64,000 nt of DNA from Clostridium pasteurianum (GCF_001705235.1 NZ_MCGV01000001.1:2666001-2730000), one strand, 5' to 3'. Counted from the first letter of the stretch, positions 33,949-43,535 are shown. Notes: generated by a model from the letters alone, not told the origin. Made by a program: numbers and translations.

Positions 33949-35085
33949 ATGAATTTTCAGAGGTTTAAAGCCATAGTAAAAAAGGAAATCATACAACTTA
34001 AACGTGATAAAGCTAGTTTTGCAATTGCCATAATGATGCCTATAATAATGATACTGTTATTTGGTTATGCGGTTAACACAGAACTTAGTAATATATCTAT
34101 GACGGTGCTTGATCAAAGTCATTCCATAGAAAGTAGAGAACTCATTCAAGGTTTTCAAAACACTGGATATTTTAAGATAAGTTCAAGAGAGAACAGTATA
34201 GATGAAGTAAAGAAAAAAATAGATAAGGGAGAGGTTCATGCGGCAGTTATTATTCCTCCCGATTTTTCAACGAAACTTCAGAATAAGGAAGAAACAAATG
34301 TACAGTTATTGATTGATGGTTCGGATCCCACTACTGCAAGAACAGCCTTTAGTAGTGGAGTAATTTCAGGGCAGCAGTATGGTGTAAAAAAACTTCAACA
34401 ATTAACTGAGAAAGTAACTTCTAAAACTCAAAGTGGTAGTGTTAATGTTAATACGAAAGTTATGTATAATCCAGATTTAAGAAATCAAAATTTCACTATA
34501 CCAGGGCTCATAGGCCTTATAATGCAGAATATAACGATACTTTTAACTGCTTTTGCACTTGTAAGGGAAAGAGAAAGAGGAACTATAGAGCAGCTTACAG
34601 TATCGCCTTTAAAAGCAGGTGAAATAATCCTTGGAAAGCTCATACCATATATTTTTATAGGATATTTGGATTTTTTATTCTCATTGGTGCTGGGTATAAC
34701 ATGGTTCCATGTCCCTATAAATGGTAGTTTGCTGCTGCTTTTGCTACTGGGATTTGCCTTTGTCATATGCGCACTTGCAATAGGAATACTCATATCTACA
34801 ATTTCACGGACGCAGCTTCAAGCTATGCAGCTTACCATACTTGTGCTTTTGCCAAGCATACTTCTTTCAGGCTTTGTTTTTCCGAGAGAGGCAATGCCTA
34901 AAGCAATACAACTTATAGGAAATGTTTTGCCACTTACCTATTTTTTAAATATATTAAGAGGAATCATAACAAAGGGTGTGGGATTTCAGTATTTAGTGCC
35001 AGATGTAACCATGATGTGCATTTTAGGTGGAGTACTTTTAGTTCTCAGTATAATTAGATTTGCAGTAAAACCTTATAATAGCTAA
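33949..35085 (+). CDS. ABC-2 type efflux permease (YbhS/YhiI-like)
   Basis: 378 residues. TM1 near residues 20-40, a large extracytoplasmic domain (about 45-170), then five helices. The ABC-2 signature ERERGTIEQLTVSPLKAGEIILGKLIPY follows TM2, and a late LSGFVFPREAMPKAIQLIGNVLPLTYFLNILRGI is typical of the family. Last gene of the tetR-linked efflux operon. Confidence 0.9.
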   Translation: MNFQRFKAIVKKEIIQLKRDKASFAIAIMMPIIMILLFGYAVNTELSNISMTVLDQSHSIESRELIQGFQNTGYFKISSRENSIDEVKKKIDKGEVHAAVIIPPDFSTKLQNKEETNVQLLIDGSDPTTARTAFSSGVISGQQYGVKKLQQLTEKVTSKTQSGSVNVNTKVMYNPDLRNQNFTIPGLIGLIMQNITILLTAFALVRERERGTIEQLTVSPLKAGEIILGKLIPYIFIGYLDFLFSLVLGITWFHVPINGSLLLLLLLGFAFVICALAIGILISTISRTQLQAMQLTILVLLPSILLSGFVFPREAMPKAIQLIGNVLPLTYFLNILRGIITKGVGFQYLVPDVTMMCILGGVLLVLSIIRFAVKPYNS

Positions 35086-35175
35086 AAAATATTTAATAGG
35101 TAGTGAAACATTTTAATACTATATAGTGTACTATTAATTATATAGTTAAATAAAATTATGTATGGGGGGATGGTT

Positions 35176-35748
35176 TTGGAAGTTGATAAAGAAATAGTAT
35201 CAAGATGTAAAAAATACGATAAAGCAGCCTTCTCATACTTGTTTCATTTATATGAAAAATATTTATATAAGTTATGCTATGGATATACTCAAAATTCGAG
35301 CGATGCTATGGATTTAGTTCAGGAAATTTATATAAAAGTTTTTAAGAACATAAAAAAATTTGATTTGGACTTTCCATTTCATCCTTGGATAAGAAGAATT
35401 TCTGTGAATACTTGCCTTAATTTTAAAAGGGACAAGAATAGTAATGTCATATCGCTGAATTCAAGGTACTATAATGATGAATTTGAAGAAGAGAGTAGAG
35501 TATCGCTCGATTATGACATGGAAGAAGACATAGTTAATAAAATAAATAACGAGGTAGTTCGTGAGAGTATAAAGAAACTTACATATGACTATAGAATGAT
35601 AATTATGTTAAGATATTATGAGGATTTAAGTTATGATGAAATAGCAAAACTTTTACAAATGCCAATGGGGACAGTAAAAACCAAGCTTTATAGGGCTAAA
35701 GGCATTTTAAAGAAAAATCTTCAGGCGAATTTGGAGGTGAAAAAATGA
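35176..35748 (+). CDS. ECF-type RNA polymerase sigma factor
   Basis: About 190 residues. Region 2: YLYKLCYGYTQNSSDAMDLVQEIYIKVFKNI (core and -10 recognition). Region 4: LTYDYRMIIMLRYYEDLSYDEIAKLLQMPMGTVKTKLYRAK (helix-turn-helix). Start: TTG at 35176 (6 nt after GGGGGG) is preferred, since the in-frame ATGs at 35158 and 35170 have no proper ribosome site. Overlaps the anti-sigma gene by 4 nt (ATGA). Stimulus unknown; SigW/SigV-like envelope stress is a guess. Confidence 0.85.
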   Translation: MEVDKEIVSRCKKYDKAAFSYLFHLYEKYLYKLCYGYTQNSSDAMDLVQEIYIKVFKNIKKFDLDFPFHPWIRRISVNTCLNFKRDKNSNVISLNSRYYNDEFEEESRVSLDYDMEEDIVNKINNEVVRESIKKLTYDYRMIIMLRYYEDLSYDEIAKLLQMPMGTVKTKLYRAKGILKKNLQANLEVKK

Positions 35749-36203
35749 GCTGCAAATTTGATGAAAAACTATTATATGCATATGTGGATAAAACAATTGA
35801 GCCTCTTGAAAAAATATTTGTAGAGGAGCACCTTAAATATTGTGAAAAATGTAGAGAAGAAGTAGAATTTATAAAACTAATGGATGCCAAAATTAAGGAA
35901 GGCTTCAGTGAAACACATGAACCTAAAAACTTAGACGATTTTGTTGATTTAATCCTAGATAATTGTATGAATGAAGTTGATGAGGATTTGAATTTAAGTG
36001 TGCAAAACTATTTTAAAGATATGAATGCAGCTCGAAAATCACTTTTAGAATGTTACAGCGTTATGTATAAGAATCCTTATAATGAAGCGTTAAATAAGGC
36101 TGTGATGTTTCCAGTAAAAGAGACACAAAAAGCTTTAAAAAGTTATATAGATAAAAAAGTACCTTTAATAGGTAAAATTAAAAAACTCTTAAAGGTGGGA
36201 TGA
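35745..36203 (+). CDS. Anti-sigma factor with zinc-finger (ZAS) domain
   Basis: 152 residues. N-terminal VEEHLKYCEKCREEVEF gives the H-x3-C-x2-C zinc-binding anti-sigma motif, preceded by LYAYVDKTIEPLEKIF. Unlike many anti-sigma factors it has no clear membrane helix; the C-terminal half is Lys-rich and amphipathic, so it may be cytosolic. Translationally coupled to the sigma gene, and overlaps the start region of the DUF2953 gene. Confidence 0.8.
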   Translation: MSCKFDEKLLYAYVDKTIEPLEKIFVEEHLKYCEKCREEVEFIKLMDAKIKEGFSETHEPKNLDDFVDLILDNCMNEVDEDLNLSVQNYFKDMNAARKSLLECYSVMYKNPYNEALNKAVMFPVKETQKALKSYIDKKVPLIGKIKKLLKVG

Positions 36204-36205
36204 TT

Positions 36206-36817
36206 ATGATTATTTTAAAAGTACTGCTTATAATTTTACTTACAATTATCGTGCTCATGTTTTTTAGTTTATTTATTAAGGTAAAATACAGCTTATATTC
36301 CACAATAGATAATGATGATATAAATATTAATGCGTCCTTTACAGTTTTACTTGGAATTTTTAGAATACAGGTTTTAAGAGAAAATGGCAAGTTTAATTTT
36401 AATATATGTCTATTTGGCAAAAAATTAAAGATGAAACCTTATAAAAAAAATGGTAGTAAAAAAAAGAAAAGTCAGAAGAAAAAAAGAAAAAAGAAGATTA
36501 AGTGGAATACAATTTTAGGAAAGCTAATAAAATACTTTAAGGAAATACTGGATATAATGAAACCTAAAATTTTTGAGATTAAAGGTATATATGGATTCTT
36601 TGATCCTTCTGTTACAGGTATAATGTGCGCCATCATACCTATTGTTAAGGAAATAGTACCTTCAGCGGATATTGAGCTAAATCCTGTATTTGAGGAAGAA
36701 GATTTTGATGTAAAGATAAGGATTTTAGGAGATGCAATTCCTGTAGTTGTATTAGTAAAAACATTAAAACTTGTATTTAGTAAAGATGTAAGAAAAATAA
36801 TATTTTCAAAAGCATGA
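36206..36817 (+). CDS. DUF2953 (YtfI-like) membrane-anchored protein
   Basis: About 203 residues from ATG 36206, 8 nt after AAAGGTGG (an ATG at 36200 would be only 2 nt away). N-terminal membrane helix IILKVLLIILLTIIVLMFF, a very basic central stretch of Lys around residues 80-100, then a conserved segment GIYGFFDPSVTGIMCAII and AFSK-like end. In Bacillus the family member ytfI lies next to ytfJ/gerW, exactly as here, suggesting a sporulation or germination role. Confidence 0.75.
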   Translation: MIILKVLLIILLTIIVLMFFSLFIKVKYSLYSTIDNDDININASFTVLLGIFRIQVLRENGKFNFNICLFGKKLKMKPYKKNGSKKKKSQKKKRKKKIKWNTILGKLIKYFKEILDIMKPKIFEIKGIYGFFDPSVTGIMCAIIPIVKEIVPSADIELNPVFEEEDFDVKIRILGDAIPVVVLVKTLKLVFSKDVRKIIFSKA

Positions 36818-36894
36818 AACTTTTTTTGAGCAGTATGTGTATTTAATAATATAGAAGTACTTCGAATAAAAAATATTTTAGGAGGAATTTACTT

Positions 36895-37293
36895 ATGGAA
36901 AATAATATAAAAGAAAATTTGGATGTTTTATTCACTAAATTGGAGAAATTTTTAAGGACAGAAACAGTGGTTGGAGAACCTATAAAAGTTGGAGAAACTA
37001 CATTAATTCCAATAATAAGCGTTATGTTTGGTTGTGGAACAGGTTCAGGAACAGGTGATAACAAAGGAATAAAGGGAGAAGGCGGCGGACTTGGTGCTGG
37101 TGCTAGAGTTACTCCTAATGCTATTCTAGTTATAAAAAATGATGAAGTTACAATGCTTCCAGTAAAGAATAGAGGAAATTTAGATAAACTATTAGAAATG
37201 GTTCCAGAGATAGTATCTAAAGTAAAATGTGATAAGGATAAGAAAGAAAAAACAGAAGAGAAAGATAAAGAGGAATCAAAAGAAGAGGAATAA
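36895..37293 (+). CDS. gerW: GerW/YtfJ sporulation protein
   Basis: 132 residues. Typical pattern: ENLDVLFTKLEKFLRTETVVGEPI, TLIPIISVMFGCGTGSGTG, then GEGGGLGAGARVTPNAILVI and MVPEIVSKV, with an acidic/basic tail. In Bacillus GerW is made in the forespore and is needed for normal germinant response. AGGAGG precedes the ATG. Probably co-transcribed with DUF2953 and followed by a terminator. Confidence 0.9.
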   Translation: MENNIKENLDVLFTKLEKFLRTETVVGEPIKVGETTLIPIISVMFGCGTGSGTGDNKGIKGEGGGLGAGARVTPNAILVIKNDEVTMLPVKNRGNLDKLLEMVPEIVSKVKCDKDKKEKTEEKDKEESKEEE

Positions 37294-37300
37294 AATAATA

Positions 37301-37337
37301 AAAGGTACATTGGCTTTAGCTCATGTACCTTTATTAT
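37301..37337 (+). terminator. Terminator after gerW
   Basis: AAAGGTACAT (37301-37310) pairs with ATGTACCTTT (37323-37332). Lies between convergent genes. Confidence 0.8.
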
Positions 37338-37345
37338 ATCAACAA

Positions 37346-37765
37346 TTAATCATTAGAATTTGATTTCAAAGAAGTTATTATGGCAGCTTCCTGATCCTCT
37401 GTAATAGTACCATTTTGAACTAAAGCGGATAAAGGATTAGCTGTGGCAGGATTACTATAGTTATAACCAGAATAACTTTGTGCTGCTATATACTGCTGTG
37501 TAAAAACATCTTTTATGGAACTTTCTTGTTCACTAGTTAATACTCCATTAGATACTAAAGAATCTAGTGATTTACCTAAGCTGCTATTGTTTAATTTATT
37601 CTCAGCATATTTATTTTGTGACAATGTTTGTATATCATCTGCTTCTTCTGAAAAGAAATCAGCTGCGGTAGATTTGCCGCTATCAGATAAATAATTTGTG
37701 AGAGCATCTTTATTTAGACTACTATGAATTAAATTTTGAGTTGAACTTAATATTGTGCTACTCAT
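37346..37765 (-). CDS. Unknown protein with internal repeat
   Basis: 139 residues, Ser/Asn-rich, not recognised. Two related segments, LDSLVSNGVLTSEQESSIKD (about 67-86) and LSALVQNGTITEDQEAAIIT (about 112-131), share L-x-x-LV-x-NG-x-[LI]-T-x-[ED]-QE-x-x-I. They suggest a duplicated helix-loop-helix. No signal peptide or membrane helix. Good GGAGGTG site before the ATG. Could be a small sporulation or regulatory protein, but nothing in the context proves it. Confidence 0.6.
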   Translation of the reverse strand: MSSTILSSTQNLIHSSLNKDALTNYLSDSGKSTAADFFSEEADDIQTLSQNKYAENKLNNSSLGKSLDSLVSNGVLTSEQESSIKDVFTQQYIAAQSYSGYNYSNPATANPLSALVQNGTITEDQEAAIITSLKSNSND

Positions 37766-37889
37766 TACAACACCTCCAATAATTAATATTTGTACTATTT
37801 ATAAAGTCGTTTAATAAAATGATTAACTTTAGTGCAGCATTTATAAAAGTAGTATAATTTTCTTTTACATGTCTAGAGTAATACTATAA

Positions 37890-39179
37890 TTATTTTTCAC
37901 TGCTTATATAATTTATGAATTGTTTAGCTGTCCTTCCAGAACGTCCATTTTGATTTAAAGCCCATTTAGCAGCTTCTTTTTTTAGGGTTTCTTCTGGTAT
38001 ATTTAAGTTGGATTTTTTAGCAAGACCTTCTACTATTTTAAAATATTCTTTTTGGTCAGGAGATATATAAGTGAGTTTTAATCCAAATCTATCAGATAGA
38101 GATAACTTTTCATTTACTGTATCTGAATTATGAAGTTCTTCTCCATTTTGAATCTTGTCACTCCAGGTTTCTTTAATTAAATGTCTTCTATTAGAAGTTG
38201 CATATACAAGCACATTTGAAGGAACTTTTTCTATACCCCCATCCAAGAAGGATTTCATTTGCTTATATTCAATTTCGCCTTCCTCAAATGATAAGTCATC
38301 TATAAAAACAATAAAATATTTGCCTCTGTTTTTGAGCTCAGTAAGGATATCAGGAAAGCATAAAAGCTGTCTTTTAGTTATTTCAACAAGTCTTAGACCT
38401 TTTGAGTAGTATTCGGTAATCATTGCCTTTACAGAAGATGATTTTCCTGTACCCCTTGAGCCTATAAGTAGTACATTATTTGCAGGAAGACCATTTATGA
38501 AAGCCTCAGTGTTCTTTACAAGGGCTGTTTTTTGACGATCATACCCGATTATGTCAGAAAGTTTAATATAATCATAATCAGAGACGCCCACAAGCCCATT
38601 TTCCCATCTGAAGGCTATGTTGTCTGACATCTCGCCAGAGCCTATTTTAAAACAGTAATCTATTAGGTTATTTAGCATGTTCTCGGGAGATTCAGACTGT
38701 GCTATTTTTAATTTCTCTTCATCAAACATATTTATTTTATGTCTATTTAAAGTTGGAGAATAATTTTTTAATAGCTCATTGTCTTTGTCAGTAATTAAAC
38801 CAAGCTCCATGTTCATTATATTGTATAAAATTTTCATGTCATTTAATGACGCAGTATATAGACTTCTTTGAATTTTTGCCCCATATTTTTCAGCTGCTTC
38901 AGTGAAGAAATTCTTTGATTTTATTACAGAATACACTATGTAAGATTTTAATAAATCACCACTTAGTCCATTTGTTTCAGAAGCCTTTATAAGATTATGA
39001 ACAATTGTATAGTAGAGATTATCAATTTCAGCATTGTCGTATTTTTTAGATTTAGTCTGAAGTAGCAGCTTTTTTAAATCATGTATTATGGGATCTTTTA
39101 AGAGGTTTCTAAATACAATTAGCTTATTTATGTTTTTATACATCTCGTTTAAAGATTCCCCTGAAGATAAATTTTCCAT
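37890..39179 (-). CDS. AAA+ ATPase of the DUF815 family
   Basis: 429 residues. Walker A LIGSRGTGKSSSVKAM (about 237-252), Walker B KYFIVFIDDLSFEEGE, sensor-like VYATSNRRHLI and a C-terminal SDRFGLKLTYISPDQKEYF ... NGRSGRTAKQFINYI with arginine-finger character. N-terminal ~200 residues are helical and family-specific. Function unknown in general; proposed as a chaperone-like ATPase. Site GGGGGC precedes the ATG. Monocistronic. Confidence 0.85.
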   Translation of the reverse strand: MENLSSGESLNEMYKNINKLIVFRNLLKDPIIHDLKKLLLQTKSKKYDNAEIDNLYYTIVHNLIKASETNGLSGDLLKSYIVYSVIKSKNFFTEAAEKYGAKIQRSLYTASLNDMKILYNIMNMELGLITDKDNELLKNYSPTLNRHKINMFDEEKLKIAQSESPENMLNNLIDYCFKIGSGEMSDNIAFRWENGLVGVSDYDYIKLSDIIGYDRQKTALVKNTEAFINGLPANNVLLIGSRGTGKSSSVKAMITEYYSKGLRLVEITKRQLLCFPDILTELKNRGKYFIVFIDDLSFEEGEIEYKQMKSFLDGGIEKVPSNVLVYATSNRRHLIKETWSDKIQNGEELHNSDTVNEKLSLSDRFGLKLTYISPDQKEYFKIVEGLAKKSNLNIPEETLKKEAAKWALNQNGRSGRTAKQFINYISSEK

Positions 39180-39344
39180 TTATATGCCCCCTAGTATTTT
39201 ATATCTATGCATTCAATTTATAATATTAAGAACATTGCGAAACAACTTATTTTTATATTGCAAATTGAAGTATATATAGTTATTATAGATTATTATAGCT
39301 TCCTAGTATATAATATAAGGCAATAAATTAAAATAAATGGTTCA

Positions 39345-39420
39345 CAACTCAAATATTAAGTTATACACGCTTTGATGCTAGCATTAAAGCATGTATAATT
39401 TAGATTTCGTATTGTGAATC
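39345..39420. other. Nested hairpin upstream of ogt
   Basis: Inner stem TTATACACGCTTTGATGC / GCATTAAAGCATGTATAA around a TA centre, with outer TTCACAA / TTGTGAA. Mismatches are C-A on the plus strand and G-U on the minus strand, so the better RNA fold is of a minus-strand transcript. Lies 20-100 nt before the ogt start. Confidence 0.4.
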
Positions 39421-39441
39421 TTATAAATGGGAGTATAATTT

Positions 39442-39903
39442 ATGGCAGATGAAAATATTGAAATTGCATATTATGAGTCACCTATAGGTAATTTAGAATT
39501 AAAAGCATTTAAGGGGAAACTCTGTGAAATGAATTTTATTGAGGATGAAGTTAAAATAAGTAGTAATAATGCTTTATTGCAGTTAGCATTAAAAGAGTTA
39601 GATGAATATTTTAAGGGAAAAAGGAAAGAATTTGATTTAGAACTTTTAATGTCCGGAAGTGAATTTCAAAAGAAAGTTTGGGGAGAACTTATGAAAATTC
39701 CTTATGGCAGTACTGTAAGTTATGGAGAAATTGCAGAAGCTATAGGAAATAAAAATGCTTCAAGAGCCGTAGGAAATGCTAATAATAAAAATAAAATTCC
39801 GATAATAATACCGTGTCATAGAGTTATAGGAAAAAGTGGAAAGTTAGTGGGATACGCAGGTGGAATTTGGAGGAAGCAGTGGCTTATAGATCATGAGAAG
39901 TAA
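39442..39903 (+). CDS. ogt: Methylated-DNA--protein-cysteine methyltransferase
   Basis: 153 residues. Active-site PCHRVIG (Cys about 133) with the preceding helix-turn-helix GSTVSYGEIAEAIGNKNASRAVGNANNKN and downstream GYAGGIWRKQWLI. Removes alkyl groups from O6-alkylguanine in DNA by irreversible transfer to its own Cys. GGGAG before the ATG. The last codons (EK) and the stop lie in the arm of the following palindromic element. Confidence 0.93.
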   Translation: MADENIEIAYYESPIGNLELKAFKGKLCEMNFIEDEVKISSNNALLQLALKELDEYFKGKRKEFDLELLMSGSEFQKKVWGELMKIPYGSTVSYGEIAEAIGNKNASRAVGNANNKNKIPIIIPCHRVIGKSGKLVGYAGGIWRKQWLIDHEK

Positions 39904-40226
39904 CAATATTTTAAAACGTTAAATAGAATTAACAAATCTTATCATAACTGGGGTTTGGGTCATAGACCCATTATCCTTCTGTATAAAATATAGGCTATCT
40001 TAATGTTTACGGCTAACAACTTTGATTTGTTAATTCAAAATCATAAAAACTTAAGATATCCTAATAACTCGCAAGTAAGCTCAGACAATTAGAATATCTA
40101 AATTTTTTAACAATTTGACACTAAGATTTATACAATTTTATTTAAATCGTTTCTAAAATATTGTTACTTCTCACAGGGAAGGGCAAGGTGAATTTTTCTC
40201 CGCTTCTCTACGAAAAATAATATAGC
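39895..40226 (+). repeat. Element A copy 9 carrying a nested B insertion, plus C hairpin
   Basis: Left arm TGAGAAGTAACAATATTTT (from 39894, inside ogt, including its stop) matches the complement of the right arm ending near 40175. A B-like segment (about 39930-40045: GGGTTTGGGTC ... ATTATCCTTCT ... ATATAGGCTATCTTAATG) interrupts the left half. Loop AACTCGCAAGTAAGCTCAGACA is intact. C hairpin 40184-40226 (ATTTTTC-TCCGCTTCTCTAC-GAAAAAT). Confidence 0.8.
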
Positions 40227-40359
40227 CATTAAACTAAATCAGTTATTTAAATTTCACAAGCTTCGTAGAATTATTGAAAGTTTACTTGTCTAAATAGAGA
40301 TTTACTAATTTAATCTCTGTAATTTATGTCTGAAATTCCGTAGTAAAAGAAGTATTTGT

Positions 40360-40390
40360 TTGACATACAATATTATTATGATATTATAAT
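40360..40390 (+). promoter_or_regulatory. Probable asnS promoter
   Basis: TTGACA at 40360-40365. A -10 candidate is ATTATA at 40383-40388 (17-nt spacer) or TATAAT at 40385-40390 (19-nt spacer). About 90 nt of leader before asnS shows no T-box sequence. Confidence 0.6.
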
Positions 40391-40479
40391 AAATTGGATG
40401 TGTATACGATATAGTAGAGTAAATTTATGTGAAAAATTATAACTATTTTCTATACAAATGAAATCAGGAGGAATAAACT

Positions 40480-41871
40480 ATGGAAAACATACTTGTAAAA
40501 CAACTTTACAGATTATCCGGCGAATTTGGTGGAAAAAAAGTAAGATTATCAGGTTGGGTAAGAACTATAAGAGCATCTAAAGCTTTTGGATTTATGGAAA
40601 TCAATGATGGAAGTTTCTTTAAAAATATTCAGGTCGTATTTGATGATAAACTTGATAATTTTAAAGAAGTTTCTAAGTTTATAATAAGTTCTACAGTAAC
40701 CGTTGAAGGAGAGTTTGTAATAACTCCTAATGCAAAGCAGCCATTTGAAATACATGCTGAAAGCATTAAATTAGATGGTAATTCAGACAATGATTATCCA
40801 CTTCAAAAGAAAAGACATACTTTTGAGTATTTAAGAAGTATTGCTCATTTAAGACCTAGAAGTAATACCTTTTCAGCAGTATTTAGAGTACGTTCATTAG
40901 CAGCCTATGCTGTACACAAATTTTTTCAAGAAAGAGATTTTGTATATGTAAATACGCCTTTAATAACAACAAGTGATGCTGAGGGAGCAGGAGAAATGTT
41001 CCAGGTAACAACTCTTGATTTAAAAAATGCTCCTAAAAATGATGAAGGAAACGTAGATTATTCAAAGGACTTCTTTGGTAAAAAGACAAATCTTACAGTT
41101 AGTGGACAGTTATCAGCAGAGACTTTTGCTCTTGCTTTTAGAAATGTTTATACTTTTGGACCAACTTTTAGAGCAGAGGATTCAAATACAGCAAGACATG
41201 CAGCTGAATTCTGGATGATAGAACCTGAAATGGCTTTTGCAGAACTAAGTGATTACCTTGATACTGCAGAAGAAATGGTAAAATATATAATAAGTTATGT
41301 AATGGAAAATGCACCAGAAGAAATGGAATTCTTTAATAAAAGAATAGACAAAGGCTTATTTGATAGATTAAATAATGTTGTAAATAGTGATTTTGCAAGA
41401 ATAACTTATACTGAAGCTGTTGATATACTTGAGAAGTCAGGAGCAAAATTTGAATATCCAGTTAAATGGGGAATAGACCTTCAAACAGAGCATGAAAGAT
41501 ATTTAACTGAAAAAGTATTCGAAAAACCAGTTTTTGTAACTGATTATCCAAAAGATATAAAAGCATTTTATATGAGACTTAATGATGATAAAAAAACCGT
41601 AGCAGCAGCAGATTTACTTGTTCCAGGCATAGGAGAAATAATAGGAGGAAGCCAGAGAGAAGAGAGACTTAAAGTTCTTGAAGCTAGAATGAATGAACTC
41701 AACTTAGATAAAGAAAGCTACTGGTGGTACCTTGAACTCAGAAAATACGGTGAAACTAAACACTCAGGTTACGGACTTGGTTTTGAAAGAATGATTATGT
41801 ATTTAACAGGCATGTCAAATATAAGAGACGTAATACCATTCCCTAGAACTACAGGTAGTGCCGAGTTTTAA
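40480..41871 (+). CDS. asnS: Asparaginyl-tRNA synthetase
   Basis: 463 residues, class II synthetase. N-terminal OB fold ([25 protein letters not shown]), motif 2 [25 protein letters not shown] and motif 3 [27 protein letters not shown]. Charges tRNA-Asn with asparagine in the cytosol. AGGAGG before ATG. Single gene with its own promoter and terminator. Confidence 0.95.
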   Translation: MENILVKQLYRLSGEFGGKKVRLSGWVRTIRASKAFGFMEINDGSFFKNIQVVFDDKLDNFKEVSKFIISSTVTVEGEFVITPNAKQPFEIHAESIKLDGNSDNDYPLQKKRHTFEYLRSIAHLRPRSNTFSAVFRVRSLAAYAVHKFFQERDFVYVNTPLITTSDAEGAGEMFQVTTLDLKNAPKNDEGNVDYSKDFFGKKTNLTVSGQLSAETFALAFRNVYTFGPTFRAEDSNTARHAAEFWMIEPEMAFAELSDYLDTAEEMVKYIISYVMENAPEEMEFFNKRIDKGLFDRLNNVVNSDFARITYTEAVDILEKSGAKFEYPVKWGIDLQTEHERYLTEKVFEKPVFVTDYPKDIKAFYMRLNDDKKTVAAADLLVPGIGEIIGGSQREERLKVLEARMNELNLDKESYWWYLELRKYGETKHSGYGLGFERMIMYLTGMSNIRDVIPFPRTTGSAEF

Positions 41872-41940
41872 AGATATAAAGTTGAAGTATTAATGATTTT
41901 ATAGAACGTGTAAACTTTATAATTACTAAGAATAACAAAA

Positions 41941-41992
41941 TCGCTTTTATTTGCTCATTTTTATCATATGGAGCAAATAAAAGCGGTTTTTT
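41941..41992 (+). terminator. Terminator of asnS
   Basis: CGCTTTTATTTGCTC (41942-41956) pairs with GAGCAAATAAAAGCG (41971-41985), followed by T6. Confidence 0.9.
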
Positions 41993-42098
41993 ATATTTGG
42001 ATTTATATATAAGTTACAAAAAATATAATTAATAAAAAAATATAGTATAACGATAATAATATGGTATTTAAAAATATAATAATTTAGGAGTGATATGA

Positions 42099-42482
42099 AT
42101 GAAAAGCAAATTTAAAGTATCTTTCTTAGTATTTTTAATTGTTATTTTAGGGTGTTTTACAAGTGTTTTTGCAGATACTATTAATGATGGAGCAGTAAGT
42201 GGAACTACTAATATAAGTGCCAATGTCCAGAACAATCAAATCGATAACTCGGATAAGGCTGTATTGATAATAACTAAAACTAACGGACAAGTTAAGCAGT
42301 ATAATGTAACTATGAATATAGTAAATAATTTTATATCTTGGTATAAATTAAGATCGGCAGGGAAGGGAAATCAATTTTATAAGTTTGATGTAGTTGAAAG
42401 CTCAAATCCTAATATTGTAAAACCTGACTATGTTTTTTTTGATGAAATATCATCTTTTGAAGTAGATGATTATACAGAATAA
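42099..42482 (+). CDS. Secreted protein of unknown function
   Basis: 127 residues. Signal peptide KSKFKVSFLVFLIVILGCF with likely cleavage after FADT region (AxA-like VFA-DT). The mature part is polar, Asn-rich at first (TTNISANVQNNQIDNSDK), with a beta-rich remainder (AVLIITKTNGQVKQYNV). No family recognised. AGGAGTGA before ATG. Followed by a palindromic element. Confidence 0.65.
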   Translation: MKSKFKVSFLVFLIVILGCFTSVFADTINDGAVSGTTNISANVQNNQIDNSDKAVLIITKTNGQVKQYNVTMNIVNNFISWYKLRSAGKGNQFYKFDVVESSNPNIVKPDYVFFDEISSFEVDDYTE

Positions 42483-42515
42483 TATGATAGATGCCGGTGT
42501 TTTTTAAGTTTAAGA

Positions 42516-42750
42516 TTTTTTCGTAGTGTAACGGAGAAAAAATTACATTGCATTTATCTCTAGTTTAAAAATAAAATTTTGGAACGATTTAAATAAAGGT
42601 CAATAAATCTTAGTTTTAATTTTAAAAAAACTTAGAAATTTCAATTTGTCTGAGCTGTAAGCGAGTTATTGAAATTACTTAGTGTTTTCAAAATTAGAAC
42701 TTTAGATTTATGACCTTTATTTAATGTTCCGAAATTTTATTTTTAAACTA
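42516..42750 (-). repeat. C hairpin plus element A copy 10 (reverse), arm inside GNAT stop
   Basis: C hairpin at 42516-42556 (loop TAGTGTAACGGA). A spans 42561-42750. Outer arms are TAGTTTAAAAATAAAATTT on both strands, a sequence unlike the GTAACA-type arms elsewhere. The right arm contains the GTA-GTT-TAA end of the GNAT gene. Loop on the minus strand: AACTCGCTTACAGCTCAGACA. Confidence 0.85.
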
Positions 42751-43168
42751 CGTTTCTTAGGCGCAGTCTCATAGCACACCAGTCTTTTTGTGTTATTTTT
42801 CTTTCAAACCCAAACTGCTCATAAAAGCCTTCTTTACCATGAGCACTCATGAGTTCAACACAGGTTTTCCAGCCATAAGGTATTTTACTTTTTATAAATT
42901 TTAATATATCTTCTATTAAAAGCTTACCAACACCTATTCCTTGATATTCAGGAAGGACAGCAACATCTTTTATAAAAAAGCATTTATTAGAACCGTATGC
43001 AATTCTCCCCATTGCAATATACTTGCCATTATCTACTATGCATACGGTATAAAGTGAATTTTTTAATGCTTCTGTTACTTCATCTACAGAAGGATGTCCC
43101 CAACCAACAGCGCTTGCAAGAATATCAAATATTTCAGGTGTTAAGCTATTCTTTTCTACTTTAAACAT
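42743..43168 (-). CDS. GNAT-family N-acetyltransferase
   Basis: 141 residues. VLPEYQGIGVGKLLIEDILKFI is acetyl-CoA motif A (about 73-94), preceded by CFFIKDVA and followed by MSAHGKEGFYEQFGFERK (motif B). Substrate unknown. GGGGCGTGA site. Last gene after proB-proA-orf83 on the minus strand, but separated from them by a terminator. Its stop lies in the arm of element A copy 10. Confidence 0.8.
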   Translation of the reverse strand: MFKVEKNSLTPEIFDILASAVGWGHPSVDEVTEALKNSLYTVCIVDNGKYIAMGRIAYGSNKCFFIKDVAVLPEYQGIGVGKLLIEDILKFIKSKIPYGWKTCVELMSAHGKEGFYEQFGFERKITQKDWCAMRLRLRNVV

Positions 43169-43199
43169 TTACATCACGCCCCAATTATAAACAAAGATA

Positions 43200-43240
43200 A
43201 TAAAAAATAGGCAAGTGGTAGAACTACTTATCACTTGTCG
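43200..43240 (-). terminator. Terminator of the 83-residue orf
   Basis: On the minus strand, GACAAGTGATA pairs with TACCACTTGCC (43210-43239), followed by TATTTTTTA. Confidence 0.7.
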
Positions 43241-43283
43241 TTTAAAAGTTTCCTATACCAACCATTAATATATTATGGAATTA

Positions 43284-43535
43284 TTATTCATGAAGTTCCC
43301 TAAGAATTTTTTTTGCTATAGCATCAGCATCAATATTGTCATCTACTTCAAGCATAAGCTGCTGACATTTCCCTGCGGCTGAACCTGTAATGTATACTAT
43401 TTCCCCTGTTATATTGTTAACCTTTTTAGTAACCCTTGCTTTATCGCCTTTTTTAACAAGAATTTTACCGCCTAAATCTAAATTTATATAATGATCTGTT
43501 TTGAATTCAATTACCTGACCTATAGAAACCTTCAT
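43284..43535 (-). CDS. Small protein of unknown function, possibly SH3-like
   Basis: 83 residues, not recognised. Beta-rich: VIEFKTDHYINLDLGGKILVKKGDKARVTKKVN, then GEIVYITGSAAGKCQQLMLEVDD and a helical end DADAIAKKILRELHE. The first part resembles an SH3-like barrel. GGGGAGG before ATG. It follows proA by about 65 nt on the same strand, so it may be co-transcribed with proline genes. Confidence 0.6.
   Translation of the reverse strand: MKVSIGQVIEFKTDHYINLDLGGKILVKKGDKARVTKKVNNITGEIVYITGSAAGKCQQLMLEVDDNIDADAIAKKILRELHE

Noticed and set aside
36843-37310. 155-codon open frame opposite gerW
   Set aside because: Shadow frame with low-complexity Ser/Leu/Phe content; gerW on the other strand has family motifs and a ribosome site.
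40226-40480. T-box riboswitch before asnS
   Set aside because: No T-box consensus (GGTGGNACCGCG-like) or antiterminator could be found in the leader.
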